Assembly (NCBI GenBank): GCA_963768165.1
Contig: CAVYHJ010000013.1
Span: forward strand, 1-64,000
DNA length: 64,000 nt
Source: CAVYHJ01 sp963768165 [NCBI: uncultured bacterium]
GTDB taxonomy: Bacteria > UBP4 > UBA4092
Reading direction: 5' to 3'
Shown in pieces: positions 19,068-28,081 of the stretch. The notes beneath the pieces were generated by a model that saw nothing but the letters and a program-made list of their open reading frames with translations, was not told where the DNA came from and ran no database searches. Made by a program: the position numbers and the translations under genes. Within the stretch, counting starts at the first letter, position 1. Each line of letters begins with the position of its first letter.

Positions 19068-21061
19068 AGACTCAAATCTTTCTGCCCTGCGCTGACATTT
19101 TCCAAATCCCGATTTGCCGTTTCCCATTGCTCATAGAGGGAGGGAATCAGGTGTTCGAGTTTTTTTAAGCGTTCGGTAAGGGCTTTGGCTTTGTGTCCTT
19201 CGGTATATATCTTGGGGTCACAAAGGGTTTTCTCGACAGTCACTTTTTCTTCTTCTAAAATTTTAATTTCCACTTCCAATTGTTGGACAATCTTTTTATG
19301 TTCATCGAGAATCCGGCGATGGGCGGCTTCCCTCTGTTTGCGTTTATGTTCCAGTTGGCGTACAGAGACGCGTGACTCTTTGGGTTCGGATAAAACTTGC
19401 GGAGGAGGAGCAACGACGGATTCTTGCGCTTTACTCCTGATTTCCGGGTCTTTGGAAAGTAACGCGGCTCTTTTTTTCAGGAAGTCAGAGTAATTGCCGT
19501 AATAATACCATGCCTGCCGTTCACGAATCTCGACAACGCGGGTAATCAATTGGTCGAGAAAATGGCGGTCATGGGTGACCAGTATCAAGGTGCCTTTGTA
19601 ATCCACCAAGGCGTTTTGAAAGAGTTCACGGGTTGCCGTATCCAAATGATTGGTAGGTTCATCGAGGATAAGCAAGTTGTGACGTTCCAATAGTAGTTTG
19701 CATAAAGCCAGGCGGGATTTCTCCCCACCGGATAAAACTTCAATTGGCTTATCTAAATCATCACCTGAAAATAAAAATGCACCCAGCAAAGCGCGGAGTG
19801 ATTGTTCTTTTACTTCGGTTTTGACGGAAGTAATCTCTTCCCAAATGGTTTTGGCATAATCCAAATTGAGACGACTCTCCTGCGCGAAGAAACCCATCGA
19901 AACCCGTTTTCCCCAAATCACTTTCCCCGCACGCGGTTCTTCCCGACGGGATAGGAGTCTTGACAAGGTGGATTTCCCTGCTCCGTTCACACCCACCAGC
20001 GCGATTTTTTCTCCCTGCGTGATATTGAAACCGATATTTTCCAATACAGAATTATCGTCATAGCCATGCGAGAGGTTTTCCACGTGGATGACTTCATAGG
20101 CGCATTTGGGCGGTTCAGGAAAATGGAACTTAACGGTTTTAACTTCCGATTCAATAACCACCCGTTCCATTTTTTCCAATTGTTTAATACGGCTTTGCAC
20201 CTGAGTGGCTTTGGTATTTTTCGCGCGGAACCGGTCAATAAATTTATTGGTTTTCTCGATATATTCTTCCTGCCGCCGCGCTTCGGCTTCCAGTTGTGCC
20301 TTGCGGAGTTCTTTCTGTTCCAAATAATACCCGTAGTTACCGGAATAGATGGTCAATTTACCCCGTCCCAGTTCCGCCGTAGAGGTCATCATCTTATCCA
20401 GAAACCGCCGGTCATGAGAGACGGTAATCAGGGTTCCGCGGAATTCAGAAAGGAAATTTTCCAGCCATTCCATACTTTCCGTGTCGAGATGATTGGTCGG
20501 TTCATCCAATAACATCAAGTCCGCTTCCAATAACAGGATGTGCGCCAAGATAATACGCATTTTCCAACCGCCGGAGAATTCCGTGCAATTCTTTGGAAAT
20601 TCTTTTTCCTTAAATCCCAGACCGATTAACACGCGCGCGGCCTTGGACTCGAAGGCGTAACCGCCCAAATGTTCAAACCGTTTTAATGCTTCCGTATGGC
20701 GTTCTACCGCTTCTTTATATTCCCGGCTATCGGGCGAAAACTCACCCATGTGATGATGGGTTTCGGTAATCTCATTTTCCAATCCCGTCAATCCCGATTT
20801 GGTACGAAGATAATCCATCAATGGCATGGGAGATAATTCCACAAGGTCTTGCGGGAGATAACCGATAATGGCATTTTTCGATTGCCGGATTTTCCCTTCT
20901 TCAAATTCCATGGTCCCGGCAATGATTTTCAGTAGAGAGGATTTACCGACACCATTGGGTCCCACCAAGGCGACCCGCGCGCCATCGGTCACCTGCCAAT
21001 TGATTTTATCGAGAATGACCCGATCTCCAAACCCCAATGTTACCGATTCCAATTCCAACAT
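19064..21061 (-). CDS. ABC-F family ATPase (ribosome-associated)
   Basis: 665 residues with two ABC ATPase domains and no membrane segments. First domain: Walker A GPNGVGKSS (34-42), signature FSGGWKMR, Walker B LMLLDEPTNHLD. Second domain: GVNGAGKST, signature LSGGEKSRL, LLILDEPTNHLD. A charged linker joins them and the C-terminus is a coiled coil (roughly 560-655), the Uup/YheS plan. ABC-F proteins act on the ribosome, adjusting elongation or rescuing stalls; some give antibiotic resistance, which cannot be told from sequence here. AGGAAAAACT precedes the ATG at 21061. It is first in a two-gene unit with the coupled GH5 gene. Confidence 0.93.
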   Translation of the reverse strand: MLELESVTLGFGDRVILDKINWQVTDGARVALVGPNGVGKSSLLKIIAGTMEFEEGKIRQSKNAIIGYLPQDLVELSPMPLMDYLRTKSGLTGLENEITETHHHMGEFSPDSREYKEAVERHTEALKRFEHLGGYAFESKAARVLIGLGFKEKEFPKNCTEFSGGWKMRIILAHILLLEADLMLLDEPTNHLDTESMEWLENFLSEFRGTLITVSHDRRFLDKMMTSTAELGRGKLTIYSGNYGYYLEQKELRKAQLEAEARRQEEYIEKTNKFIDRFRAKNTKATQVQSRIKQLEKMERVVIESEVKTVKFHFPEPPKCAYEVIHVENLSHGYDDNSVLENIGFNITQGEKIALVGVNGAGKSTLSRLLSRREEPRAGKVIWGKRVSMGFFAQESRLNLDYAKTIWEEITSVKTEVKEQSLRALLGAFLFSGDDLDKPIEVLSGGEKSRLALCKLLLERHNLLILDEPTNHLDTATRELFQNALVDYKGTLILVTHDRHFLDQLITRVVEIRERQAWYYYGNYSDFLKKRAALLSKDPEIRSKAQESVVAPPPQVLSEPKESRVSVRQLEHKRKQREAAHRRILDEHKKIVQQLEVEIKILEEEKVTVEKTLCDPKIYTEGHKAKALTERLKKLEHLIPSLYEQWETANRDLENVSAGQKDLSL

Positions 21062-21154
21062 AGTTTTTCCTGTTAATTAAAAAACTTATTACACGAATAT
21101 AGATTTTAACGTATTAACGCAGAGAGGGAAAAAAAGATATTTTGAAATGATGTA

Positions 21155-21511
21155 TTACAAACGGAAAGAGCAGGCCAATAGGATGGTCAACACCCATAGA
21201 AAAGAGCCGAGAACAATCCCGGTTATGGCTTTATTTTTGCCCAAATAAAATCCATTACTTTTTTTAATTTTACGCAGGGCGATAATTCCGCTGAGTACCG
21301 CCGCCGCGTTAAATATGATTCCCGTACACATAACCAAACCAGATATTCCCAAAATAGCCAACACTTGGGAGGTTTTTGCCAATTTTAAAACCTGTTTCCC
21401 GTTTCCGCAAACCGGACAAATCTCATCCAATTGGGGAATTTGGGTATTGCATTGAGGACATTGTATACTCTTCATCGCTCTATCTATAGTATCAAATAGA
21501 CTAGTATTCAT
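21155..21511 (-). CDS. Zinc-ribbon DUF4190-type membrane protein
   Basis: 118 residues from ATG 21511, or 106 from ATG 21475; the latter puts the zinc ribbon (CPQC, CPVC) at the N-terminus as in the family at 58-3527 and may be correct. Neither start has a strong ribosome-binding site. A DUF4190-type pair of membrane segments follows (LAILGISGLVMCTGIIFN and AITGIVLGSFLWVLTILL). The gene follows the GspG-like gene directly (its stop is at 21517-21515). Here the two functions fused in the 0-3.5 kb array are neighbouring genes instead. Role unknown. Confidence 0.7.
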   Translation of the reverse strand: MNTSLFDTIDRAMKSIQCPQCNTQIPQLDEICPVCGNGKQVLKLAKTSQVLAILGISGLVMCTGIIFNAAAVLSGIIALRKIKKSNGFYLGKNKAITGIVLGSFLWVLTILLACSFRL

Positions 21512-21514
21512 CAA

Positions 21515-22159
21515 TCAGAATTGATAAATAATGTCGTCCCCGGTACCCACTTGGGTTTGACCGTTATTTCCGGGGAGACCGTCCGGTCCATAACTGACAA
21601 GGGTAGGTTTAAAGAACGGGGAGAAGACAGGGTCGTTTAGTCCGGGATTGGTTAACACTTTCACGGTAAAGAATTTATAAGGGTTACCCCAGGGGTCAAG
21701 CGGAGAACCGTATTGGGAAGGTTGAACTGAACTTCCGGTCGTGCAGATATTGTGATAATTGATATAGGGACCTTTCCAACTGGAAAAAGGAAAAATGGAC
21801 GTTTGTAAAAAAGAACCGTCGGAATTGATAGCGAAAGGTATGGGTTCAGATTGAATCTTATAATGAAGTACATTGCCCTGATAATATGTCCCTTTTCCCG
21901 GTTCATCACCCAGCGCCCGCAAGGTCACGTAATATCCCGTGTCCGTTTTCGCCATAGTTAGGGATTCAGAAATGGTTTTCATCTCTGCCTGTGCAGCGGT
22001 TGGTCGGGCATATCCCCCTTGAGGCTGTGCTTGATTCCCGACAAAGAATAATAAAATAAATATGACCAGCATCAACCAGAATAACCAATGATAGAATTTG
22101 CGGGAATTATGGGTAATCATCTTGTCTTTTAGTATAGGGCAAAAAGATACACCTGTCAC
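21515..22159 (-). CDS. GspG-like pseudopilin-type protein
   Basis: Up to 214 residues; an internal ATG at 22120 places the single membrane helix (HWLFWLMLVIFILLFFVG) nearer the N-terminus and may be the real start. The periplasmic part ends with the GspG-type C-terminus: DPWGNPYKFF, LVSYGPDGLPG, TGDDIIYQF, the calcium-binding region of major pseudopilins. The prepilin cleavage motif is absent. It precedes the zinc-ribbon/DUF4190 gene. A truncated copy of its 5' end and upstream region lies at 23238-23412. Confidence 0.7.
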   Translation of the reverse strand: MTGVSFCPILKDKMITHNSRKFYHWLFWLMLVIFILLFFVGNQAQPQGGYARPTAAQAEMKTISESLTMAKTDTGYYVTLRALGDEPGKGTYYQGNVLHYKIQSEPIPFAINSDGSFLQTSIFPFSSWKGPYINYHNICTTGSSVQPSQYGSPLDPWGNPYKFFTVKVLTNPGLNDPVFSPFFKPTLVSYGPDGLPGNNGQTQVGTGDDIIYQF

Positions 22160-22210
22160 GTATTATGTTCCCTTATCGCTACAATTCGGTATATAATAAT
22201 ATTTTAAAAA

Positions 22211-22525
22211 ATGATTGAGTTAGAATGGATATATAAAAAGATTAAAAGCGAGGAATATGATTATTCAAAGCATGGTGACCAAGAAAGACAAAATGAATAT
22301 CTGTTAATTACCGAAATAGAAGATGCCATTCTTAGAGGAAGAATACTGGAATACTATGAAGATACAGGTAGAGGAGAAAGTTGTTTAATCGTTGGTTTCA
22401 CACAACAAGGAAAACCGATTCATGTAATCTGTGGTACACGAGGAGACCGATTGGTGATAATAACAGTGTATATTCCCAAACCACCTAAATTTAAAACTCC
22501 TTATGAAAGAGGCGAAAATGTTTAA
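22211..22525 (+). CDS. DUF4258-type small protein, possible toxin
   Basis: 104 residues. The layout (basic/acidic N-terminal helix, HGDQERQNEYLLITEIEDAI, then IVGFTQQGKPIHVICGTRG and a VIITVY strand) matches the DUF4258 family, often paired with a YgiT-type zinc-finger partner. The downstream partner begins eight bases before this stop, so the two are co-translated. A TATAAT box lies just upstream (about 22191). Toxin activity is inferred from context only. Confidence 0.75.
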   Translation: MIELEWIYKKIKSEEYDYSKHGDQERQNEYLLITEIEDAILRGRILEYYEDTGRGESCLIVGFTQQGKPIHVICGTRGDRLVIITVYIPKPPKFKTPYERGENV

Positions 22526-22769
22526 AACCTGTAGTTTTTGCGGTAACAAAAACTTTAAAGCCAAAAGTGTACAATATATTTATAAAAATAAAGATAATTT
22601 TCTCATTGTGAATAATGTACCTTGTGAAGAGTGTGAATATTGTGGAGAACAATATTACCAAGCCGAGGTGTTAAAGAAGATTGAGAATGAATTTCTGGAG
22701 ATTCATTCCTCCGGGAAAAAGACTCCCAAACAACTGACCGTGCCTGTCGAAGAATTTGTTGAGATTTAA
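22518..22769 (+). CDS. YgiT-type zinc-finger protein (MqsA N-terminal-like antitoxin)
   Basis: 83 residues from ATG 22518; an ATG at 22503 would add five residues, but the sequence after 22518 matches the usual family start. Two knuckles, CSFC (4-7 region) and CEYC (about 38-41), bind zinc, followed by YYQAEVLKKIENEF and a PVEEFVEI end. It lacks the DNA-binding HTH of full MqsA. Overlap with the DUF4258 gene supports a two-gene toxin-antitoxin-like unit. Confidence 0.78.
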   Translation: MFKTCSFCGNKNFKAKSVQYIYKNKDNFLIVNNVPCEECEYCGEQYYQAEVLKKIENEFLEIHSSGKKTPKQLTVPVEEFVEI

Positions 22770-22826
22770 TATTTAGTAATCAGCTACCACAGGAAGGTTT
22801 GATTGTGCCTTCTGTTCAGCGTTCCA

Positions 22827-23078
22827 TTAAGACATCCTTTTCTTCAATAGGACTGTCGCTTTGGCACCCACCTTCATTACATGAAAAAGTTTTTGGGGAT
22901 ATTTTTTTTCTCCAAGATTAACCGCTTCCAAGGGAGTTGCACCTAGAAAATAGTCGCCGGAGTCTACTTCAATGGCAACAAATTGACCTTGGGCACTGGT
23001 TTCTAATGAGGTGCGCAACCGTTCAGAGTAAATCCTTCGGCCTTGTAGTGCCAGGTTATGGTGTGTAGATACAGCCAT
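22827..23078 (-). CDS. Small conserved hypothetical protein
   Basis: 83 residues: IYSERLRTSLETSAQGQFVA, then VDSGDYFLGATPLEAV and a YPQKLFHVMKVG strand. Similar small proteins with a GxFVAIExxSGDYF core occur widely near toxin-antitoxin-like genes and predicted aspartic proteases, but I cannot name a characterised family. It is convergent with the YgiT-type gene. No membrane or DNA-binding motif is visible. Confidence 0.55.
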   Translation of the reverse strand: MAVSTHHNLALQGRRIYSERLRTSLETSAQGQFVAIEVDSGDYFLGATPLEAVNLGEKKYPQKLFHVMKVGAKATVLLKKRMS

Positions 23079-23237
23079 TAGTATCTCTTTGTTTTACACT
23101 ATGAACAAGTATATCAATTCTTATTGGTATAATCTAGATATTCCCTTTACTATAAAATATTTTGTCATAATCACGGGAATAAAACGATTTTAACTTTATT
23201 GCAAAACATAAACACATGACTTGAACTCGAATCCTAC

Positions 23238-23412
23238 TTGAGGCCGTGCCTGATTCCCGACAAAGAATAATAAAATAAATATTACCAGCATTAACCAGAA
23301 TAACCAATGATAAAATTTGCGGTAATTATGCGTAACCATATTGTCTTTAGTATAGGTCAAAAAGATGTGGATGTCATGTTTTGGGTTCCTTGATCGTTAT
23401 GATTTTTGCTTT
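23238..23412 (-). pseudogene. Truncated duplicate of the 5' end of the GspG-like gene
   Basis: About 170 bases closely match 22018-22190 in the same orientation: the start codon region, membrane helix codons and upstream sequence of the GspG-like gene. The rest of that gene is absent. The two copies are direct repeats bracketing the DUF4258/YgiT/83-residue genes. The other part of 23079-23237 shows no gene. Confidence 0.8.
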
Positions 23413-23435
23413 TTTCCGTGACTCTATATTTTCCC

Positions 23436-23464
23436 TTGACGCACCTATAGGTTGGATGTAATAT
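23436..23464 (+). promoter_or_regulatory. Sigma-70-type promoter for the HAD gene
   Basis: TTGACG (23436-23441) and TAATAT (23459-23464) are separated by 17 bases, 63 bases before the ATG of the HAD gene. Confidence 0.6.
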
Positions 23465-23526
23465 AAAGCTAGTTAAGAACGGATAACGATGGACCGCATT
23501 TCAATAAATGAAAGGAACTTAATACT

Positions 23527-24387
23527 ATGGAAGATTCTATAAAACTTATAATATTAGATGGCGGTGGAACTATCTGGTACTCTATGGACATCCTTTGGAA
23601 ACATTATCAAGACGCATTTGAAAAATTTAAGCTGCTTAGTCCAAAAGAATTTGAAGAAAGGTTTCCGTTCAAAGATGTTACGTTAATAAGTTCTTTACAA
23701 GCTTTTAATTCACGACGTAATATGCCTAAAGCACTATTAGCTATGTATTCCACCAATACAAAACCGGATGATGTACTCCATAAAAGCGTTAATGGATATG
23801 AAGGCATACATCCCGAAGATTGTTTAAATGATCTTTATTCAAAATTTTGTGCTAAAAATTCTAAAATTGTTAATTTGAATCATGATATAGGCGAGTTCCT
23901 AGTCCAGGCTCTTGATAATTATGATGATAATAAATATCCTGAGTGTAATGGAGCTTGTGAAGGAATAAAACAATTGTATAATAGTGGTTATAAACTTGCC
24001 GTATTAAGTAATCGAAAACTTTCATCAACTGAAAGAATTCTAAAAAATTTTAAAATCTTTGACTATTTTGATTATGTGGAAGCTCCGTCAGATTGGGCGG
24101 AACCCGTTAAAAAACCAGTAAACCAGATACTCCTTCGTTATAAAATTGATCTTAATAATCCTATAGAAGCGATATTTATAGGAGACTCTAATCTTGATAT
24201 TCATTCTGCCCATGATCATCTACTTTTTACAATAGCTGTGCGTGGAGGCATGGGTGACGATATTGTATGGGACTTAGAACAACCAAATCCAGCGGAAAGA
24301 GTTGATTCATTAAAAGATGTTCCTAAATTATTGTCAGAAATCAGCCCGTCGTATCCAACAAAATACAAAAAACATTTCAAAATCTAA
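23527..24387 (+). CDS. HAD-superfamily protein with altered motif I
   Basis: 286 residues. Motif I is LDGGGT: Asp11 is present, but the second catalytic Asp (usual DxD) is Gly13. Motif II is LAVLSNRK, motif III probably the Lys in VKKPVN, motif IV IFIGDSNLD. An alpha-helical cap lies between motif I and about residue 150. The missing acid/base Asp suggests a phosphonatase-like, transferase or non-catalytic role and not a standard phosphatase. AAAGGAAC lies eight bases before the ATG. It is in an AT-rich island and converges with the 459-residue gene. Substrate unknown. Confidence 0.75.
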   Translation: MEDSIKLIILDGGGTIWYSMDILWKHYQDAFEKFKLLSPKEFEERFPFKDVTLISSLQAFNSRRNMPKALLAMYSTNTKPDDVLHKSVNGYEGIHPEDCLNDLYSKFCAKNSKIVNLNHDIGEFLVQALDNYDDNKYPECNGACEGIKQLYNSGYKLAVLSNRKLSSTERILKNFKIFDYFDYVEAPSDWAEPVKKPVNQILLRYKIDLNNPIEAIFIGDSNLDIHSAHDHLLFTIAVRGGMGDDIVWDLEQPNPAERVDSLKDVPKLLSEISPSYPTKYKKHFKI

Positions 24388-24418
24388 AAGGGTTCTACGA
24401 ATCAATTGTAACACACTT

Positions 24419-25798
24419 TTATAAATCTAATTGTTTAATGGTACCACTTGAGATAAGCTCATTGATAATATGATATGCAAATTCTTCTTTTTCTTTCTTA
24501 TTCTTACCAGATAGTCTTACACGTATTGAAACCTTACGAATTTCACTTTCTAAATCTTTACGTAATATTTTCTTATTTACATAATGCCATACTGCCTCTT
24601 CTGATTCAGCAGCAAGCATAACAGCTATTTCTAGTGGAAGGAAAATTTTTGCTGGATACTCCACCCATCGAAATATTCTTGAAAACCAATTATGTAATTT
24701 CTCTGGATCCCTAAAATTAAGTTCTATGCCGTCACAAATCGAATGAGTATCTGGATGACGAAATGATATTAGTGTATGACCTGGTGCTGAGCGAGTATAT
24801 TTGGTCATCCATGATTCAAATGAAGGGACTGCGTAAAGTTGAAAGTTAGGATGTTCTAGTGCCTCAGCCAATAATTTTGCTGCTCTCTTTATGTATCTTT
24901 TTTTCTTTTCTTCGTCAGCTAATAAATCGATAGTGCCTTTTAAAGAGGAACTCGTAATTTTGCAATCAAAGAAGTAGAGACGTTCTGCTTGATATTTTCG
25001 AGATAATAATCCATCATCAAAATTTACAACACGCCATTCATCTTTTTTGTTGATTTTTGTGGCGAGGGGGCTCTCCTGACCAATATTTAACCATTTAAGA
25101 ATATAATCTGTTCCAAATCGTTCTAATGGATCAATTATTCCTGAACTGGTTGACATGGTTAATGCGGTGCCTGATCCAGCTCTCGAAATAAAATTTGGCG
25201 CACCCTCATATATCTGTTTTGCAGAGACAGGATGCACTCCCACCCCGTATATACAAGCAGCATAATTTGAGAGATATAAAAGGCCATCCTTACTAGCTAC
25301 ACGTTTAAGTTGGGTTCGTATTGGTAATATGGTTCCATCAAATAATCCCTTGATTTTGAGTCGCAATTCAAAAGCACGCCATATTTGTTCAGGCTGTAAA
25401 AGCGAAACAACCCCGTTTATTAATTTACCTGGATTTGAAATTAAAATTTTTTTACCCAAACATTTCAAAACCCCTGTTGTTTCAAGCGCACGTAGTTCTG
25501 TGTTGTTTTGAGAGTTTTGAGATGATTTATATTCAAGTGAAGGAATATTTTCAAAGGAACGTAAATCCGACGGTGCTATCTCCGGCTTTTCTTTTGGGAG
25601 AGTGTGTATTCCTTCTGCAAGAGAATCAATAATTTTTTCTTGAGTTTTGCTATATGTTAAGTCATCCCACTTTTCATGTTCAGTAACAGAACGGTCTCCT
25701 ATAACTTCATTAAGAAGCTTGGCTGTAGTTGACAATCCTACAGATTTTAATTTTTTGCATAACTCACCTACTTGATTTGAAAGTGGTTTATCTCTCAT
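24419..25798 (-). CDS. Unrecognised 459-residue protein
   Basis: I do not recognise this protein. It is soluble-looking, with no signal peptide or clear membrane segment. Residues 1-75 are helical and charged; 75-105 is a Ser/Asn-rich linker; a larger folded region follows. Notable stretches are IYGVGVHPVSAKQIYEGAP, FDCKITSSSLKGTIDLL, GHTLISFRHPDTHSICDGIE and a hydrophobic FLPLEIAVMLAAESEE. It is divergent from the membrane radical SAM gene (156-base gap) and AT-rich like its neighbours, with weak ribosome-binding signals. A regulator, effector or DNA/RNA-binding role is possible; none is supported directly. Confidence 0.6.
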   Translation of the reverse strand: MRDKPLSNQVGELCKKLKSVGLSTTAKLLNEVIGDRSVTEHEKWDDLTYSKTQEKIIDSLAEGIHTLPKEKPEIAPSDLRSFENIPSLEYKSSQNSQNNTELRALETTGVLKCLGKKILISNPGKLINGVVSLLQPEQIWRAFELRLKIKGLFDGTILPIRTQLKRVASKDGLLYLSNYAACIYGVGVHPVSAKQIYEGAPNFISRAGSGTALTMSTSSGIIDPLERFGTDYILKWLNIGQESPLATKINKKDEWRVVNFDDGLLSRKYQAERLYFFDCKITSSSLKGTIDLLADEEKKKRYIKRAAKLLAEALEHPNFQLYAVPSFESWMTKYTRSAPGHTLISFRHPDTHSICDGIELNFRDPEKLHNWFSRIFRWVEYPAKIFLPLEIAVMLAAESEEAVWHYVNKKILRKDLESEIRKVSIRVRLSGKNKKEKEEFAYHIINELISSGTIKQLDL

Positions 25799-25837
25799 AT
25801 TCAGAATTTCTTTATGTAACGTTCTAGTTTAACATAA

Positions 25838-25868
25838 TTGAATAAAATTAATTTAACTATGATATAAT
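25838..25868 (+). promoter_or_regulatory. Possible promoter for the radical SAM gene
   Basis: TTGAAT (25838-25843) and TATAAT (25863-25868) with a 19-base spacer, in the divergent gap, 86 bases before the ATG at 25955. The spacer is long, so the call is weak. Confidence 0.35.
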
Positions 25869-25954
25869 CCACAACATATTTTGTATATATGTCACGCTTG
25901 TATTTATTAACAGATAAAACTTAAAAAACTATATAGCGTTGGGTAAAGTAAGAA

Positions 25955-27943
25955 ATGAGTGGAGTAATATCATTATTAGGGGGACAGATAGGTGTAATTG
26001 CTGTATTAGGTGCGATAGCTGCTATCCTCACAATATGGCAGGTTTTCTATGGGAATAAAGATAAAATTAAAAAGCTTTTAAAGCCCACAACATTCACTTC
26101 GGAAAATCTTTATCATCGTTATGAAAAAGCTATCGATCAAATATGGATTCAATTGACTACTTGGCCGGTATATTCTGAATATGAAGATTGTTTAATTAAT
26201 TCAAAAGCTCGGAAGATATACATAATAGGGCCTATAGAGAACGACCAATTTTATAAATTACCCGGTGTTTTGTGGCGATTAAAAATTAAAGATGTAATTG
26301 AAAAAGACCCTAATAGAAAAATGTTTTTATATCATATTTCAGCAGTTCCCTCAATAGCCAAATTTATACTCATTGATACGGCGTTTTTTTCTTCATGCGG
26401 AACAAAAAAGAGTAGCACTATATATAAGGAAATTAGCACTTTCCAGAATGAAATACCGACCGACATACTGTTAAAAGAAATATATAATAACGGTGAAGAT
26501 GCGCTGCTTAAAGTTTATAAGATGATTGAGGATCAACTAACCTTACACGAAAATATACCGATAAAATTATTAATTTCTAGGATAATCTCTCAATATAGAG
26601 CTTCCTGTACTGAGAATATTCGAGATATTAGAAGAGCACACAAGAAATTATCCGATAATGATTTAAATAAACTTTTGGAAGATACTATACCTTTATTGGT
26701 AAGTTACGTAAAAAATAATTATGGGATAAAAACTGTTATTATTTTAGACGATGGAAAGAATATAAAAAAAGTAGGTCTTTTGCCTGTTTATGATACACGA
26801 AAGACGTTTAGAGATGTTATAGAATCATTAAAAAGCCGAAGAGTAGCACCAATTGGAAATCTTCCCCAAATGAGAATAGTTATAAATGGTATATGCAATG
26901 TAAATTGTATTTATTGTCCTTACGGTAATGAAAGTTATTCTCTCAGCCAAGCTCATTTAGAGCCAGAGGATTTAAATGATATCTTAAATAAATCATATGA
27001 TTTAGGATTTACAGAATTTGCTATCACTGGTGGAGAACCAAGACTCCACCCAAATTTTATTGACATTTTAGAGGTGATAAAGGGGTTTTTGAAGGATAAT
27101 ACAGATTCCTCCATTATTATAAATACTAATGCCATTGATACTAGGAGATGTTTTACCTTTGAGCAACTTTTATCTGAACTAAAGGATTATAAGAATCGGG
27201 TTGTTTTCAAGATTAGTCTTGATGGGCTTAAAAGTAAAATTGTTACAGAAGATAAAGAGAATCCCAATTATTTGGAATTTTTGAAAAGATACCCCAAGAT
27301 TGATCATAGTGAAAATATTATCAAAAATATTGAGAAGGCATTGGATCAGGAATATAAGATTGGATTAAATTTTGTTCTTACTAAATCAAATCAAAAATTT
27401 TTAAAAACCACTTTACTTTACTTTCATGACATGTATAAAAATCAAAATAAAAAGTATCCAAGCTTATACTTTAAAATTCTCGATCTAAATTGGTATCATG
27501 ATATTGGGAACAGACATAATGAACCTAGTAGTTATCAATTTTGGAAGAATCAATATAAATCCCCATTAGAATACTATTATGAAGAAAATTTACAGAATAT
27601 TTTTGGAGTACCTAAAGATACGCTAAATTTGAATTTTGGTATTCCGATGGTTGAGGTTAATAACAGTTTTAGAATAAAGATCAAAGACTCGTCTTTGGGA
27701 ACTCATTATCATAAAAAAAACCATTGTTCTTCCTGTCTCTTTTATATAAAAAATTTATGCCAGGAAGGAATCTATCAGCCTTGGATAACACCTGAAGGAA
27801 CGCTTAAAATGTGCTATCATCGCCCCGATATTATTAAGTCTATATTGGGTAGTGACAATGTTATAGAACATCCAGAAATATTAGACGAATTTAAAAATCT
27901 CTTGGGTGAGTTAGAATATGTTCAAATAAAACAAAGAACATGA
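25955..27943 (+). CDS. Membrane-anchored radical SAM protein with unknown N-terminal domain
   Basis: 662 residues. One N-terminal membrane helix (about 8-32) is followed by an unrecognised region (50-300) containing RKIYIIGPIEND and IAKFILIDTAFFSS. The radical SAM core starts near 303: CNVNCIYC (Cys314, 318, 321 bind the 4Fe-4S cluster), then ITGGEPRLHPN (357-367) and FKISLDGLK. A C-terminal cysteine group (591, 594, 602, 620; HCSSC, LCQEG, GTLKMCYH) resembles the auxiliary-cluster region of MoaA/SPASM-type enzymes. A membrane tether on such an enzyme is unusual. The gene lies alone on the plus strand, divergent from the 459-residue gene. Substrate unknown; peptide or nucleotide modification, or defence, are possibilities only. 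Confidence 0.8.
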   Translation: MSGVISLLGGQIGVIAVLGAIAAILTIWQVFYGNKDKIKKLLKPTTFTSENLYHRYEKAIDQIWIQLTTWPVYSEYEDCLINSKARKIYIIGPIENDQFYKLPGVLWRLKIKDVIEKDPNRKMFLYHISAVPSIAKFILIDTAFFSSCGTKKSSTIYKEISTFQNEIPTDILLKEIYNNGEDALLKVYKMIEDQLTLHENIPIKLLISRIISQYRASCTENIRDIRRAHKKLSDNDLNKLLEDTIPLLVSYVKNNYGIKTVIILDDGKNIKKVGLLPVYDTRKTFRDVIESLKSRRVAPIGNLPQMRIVINGICNVNCIYCPYGNESYSLSQAHLEPEDLNDILNKSYDLGFTEFAITGGEPRLHPNFIDILEVIKGFLKDNTDSSIIINTNAIDTRRCFTFEQLLSELKDYKNRVVFKISLDGLKSKIVTEDKENPNYLEFLKRYPKIDHSENIIKNIEKALDQEYKIGLNFVLTKSNQKFLKTTLLYFHDMYKNQNKKYPSLYFKILDLNWYHDIGNRHNEPSSYQFWKNQYKSPLEYYYEENLQNIFGVPKDTLNLNFGIPMVEVNNSFRIKIKDSSLGTHYHKKNHCSSCLFYIKNLCQEGIYQPWITPEGTLKMCYHRPDIIKSILGSDNVIEHPEILDEFKNLLGELEYVQIKQRT

Positions 27944-28081
27944 TAAATATGTTTTCTGAGTCTGGAATGGAACGTAGCAGATTTCCCGACACCATGAAAA
28001 AAGAAATACACATTCTTAGGGATAAATAGGGACTCATCAAAACTACTCGCTCTATTCTTTTTCTCCATTCCCAATTTAGGT

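Noticed and set aside
19068-19127. Earlier start for the GH5 mannanase-like gene
   Set aside because: It lies fully inside the ABC-F gene in another frame; the ATGA overlap start is typical coupling.
25955-27943. Viperin-like antiviral radical SAM protein
   Set aside because: The CxxxCxxC motif is shared by all radical SAM proteins; the N-terminal domain and C-terminal cysteines do not fit viperins and no nucleotide kinase gene is adjacent.
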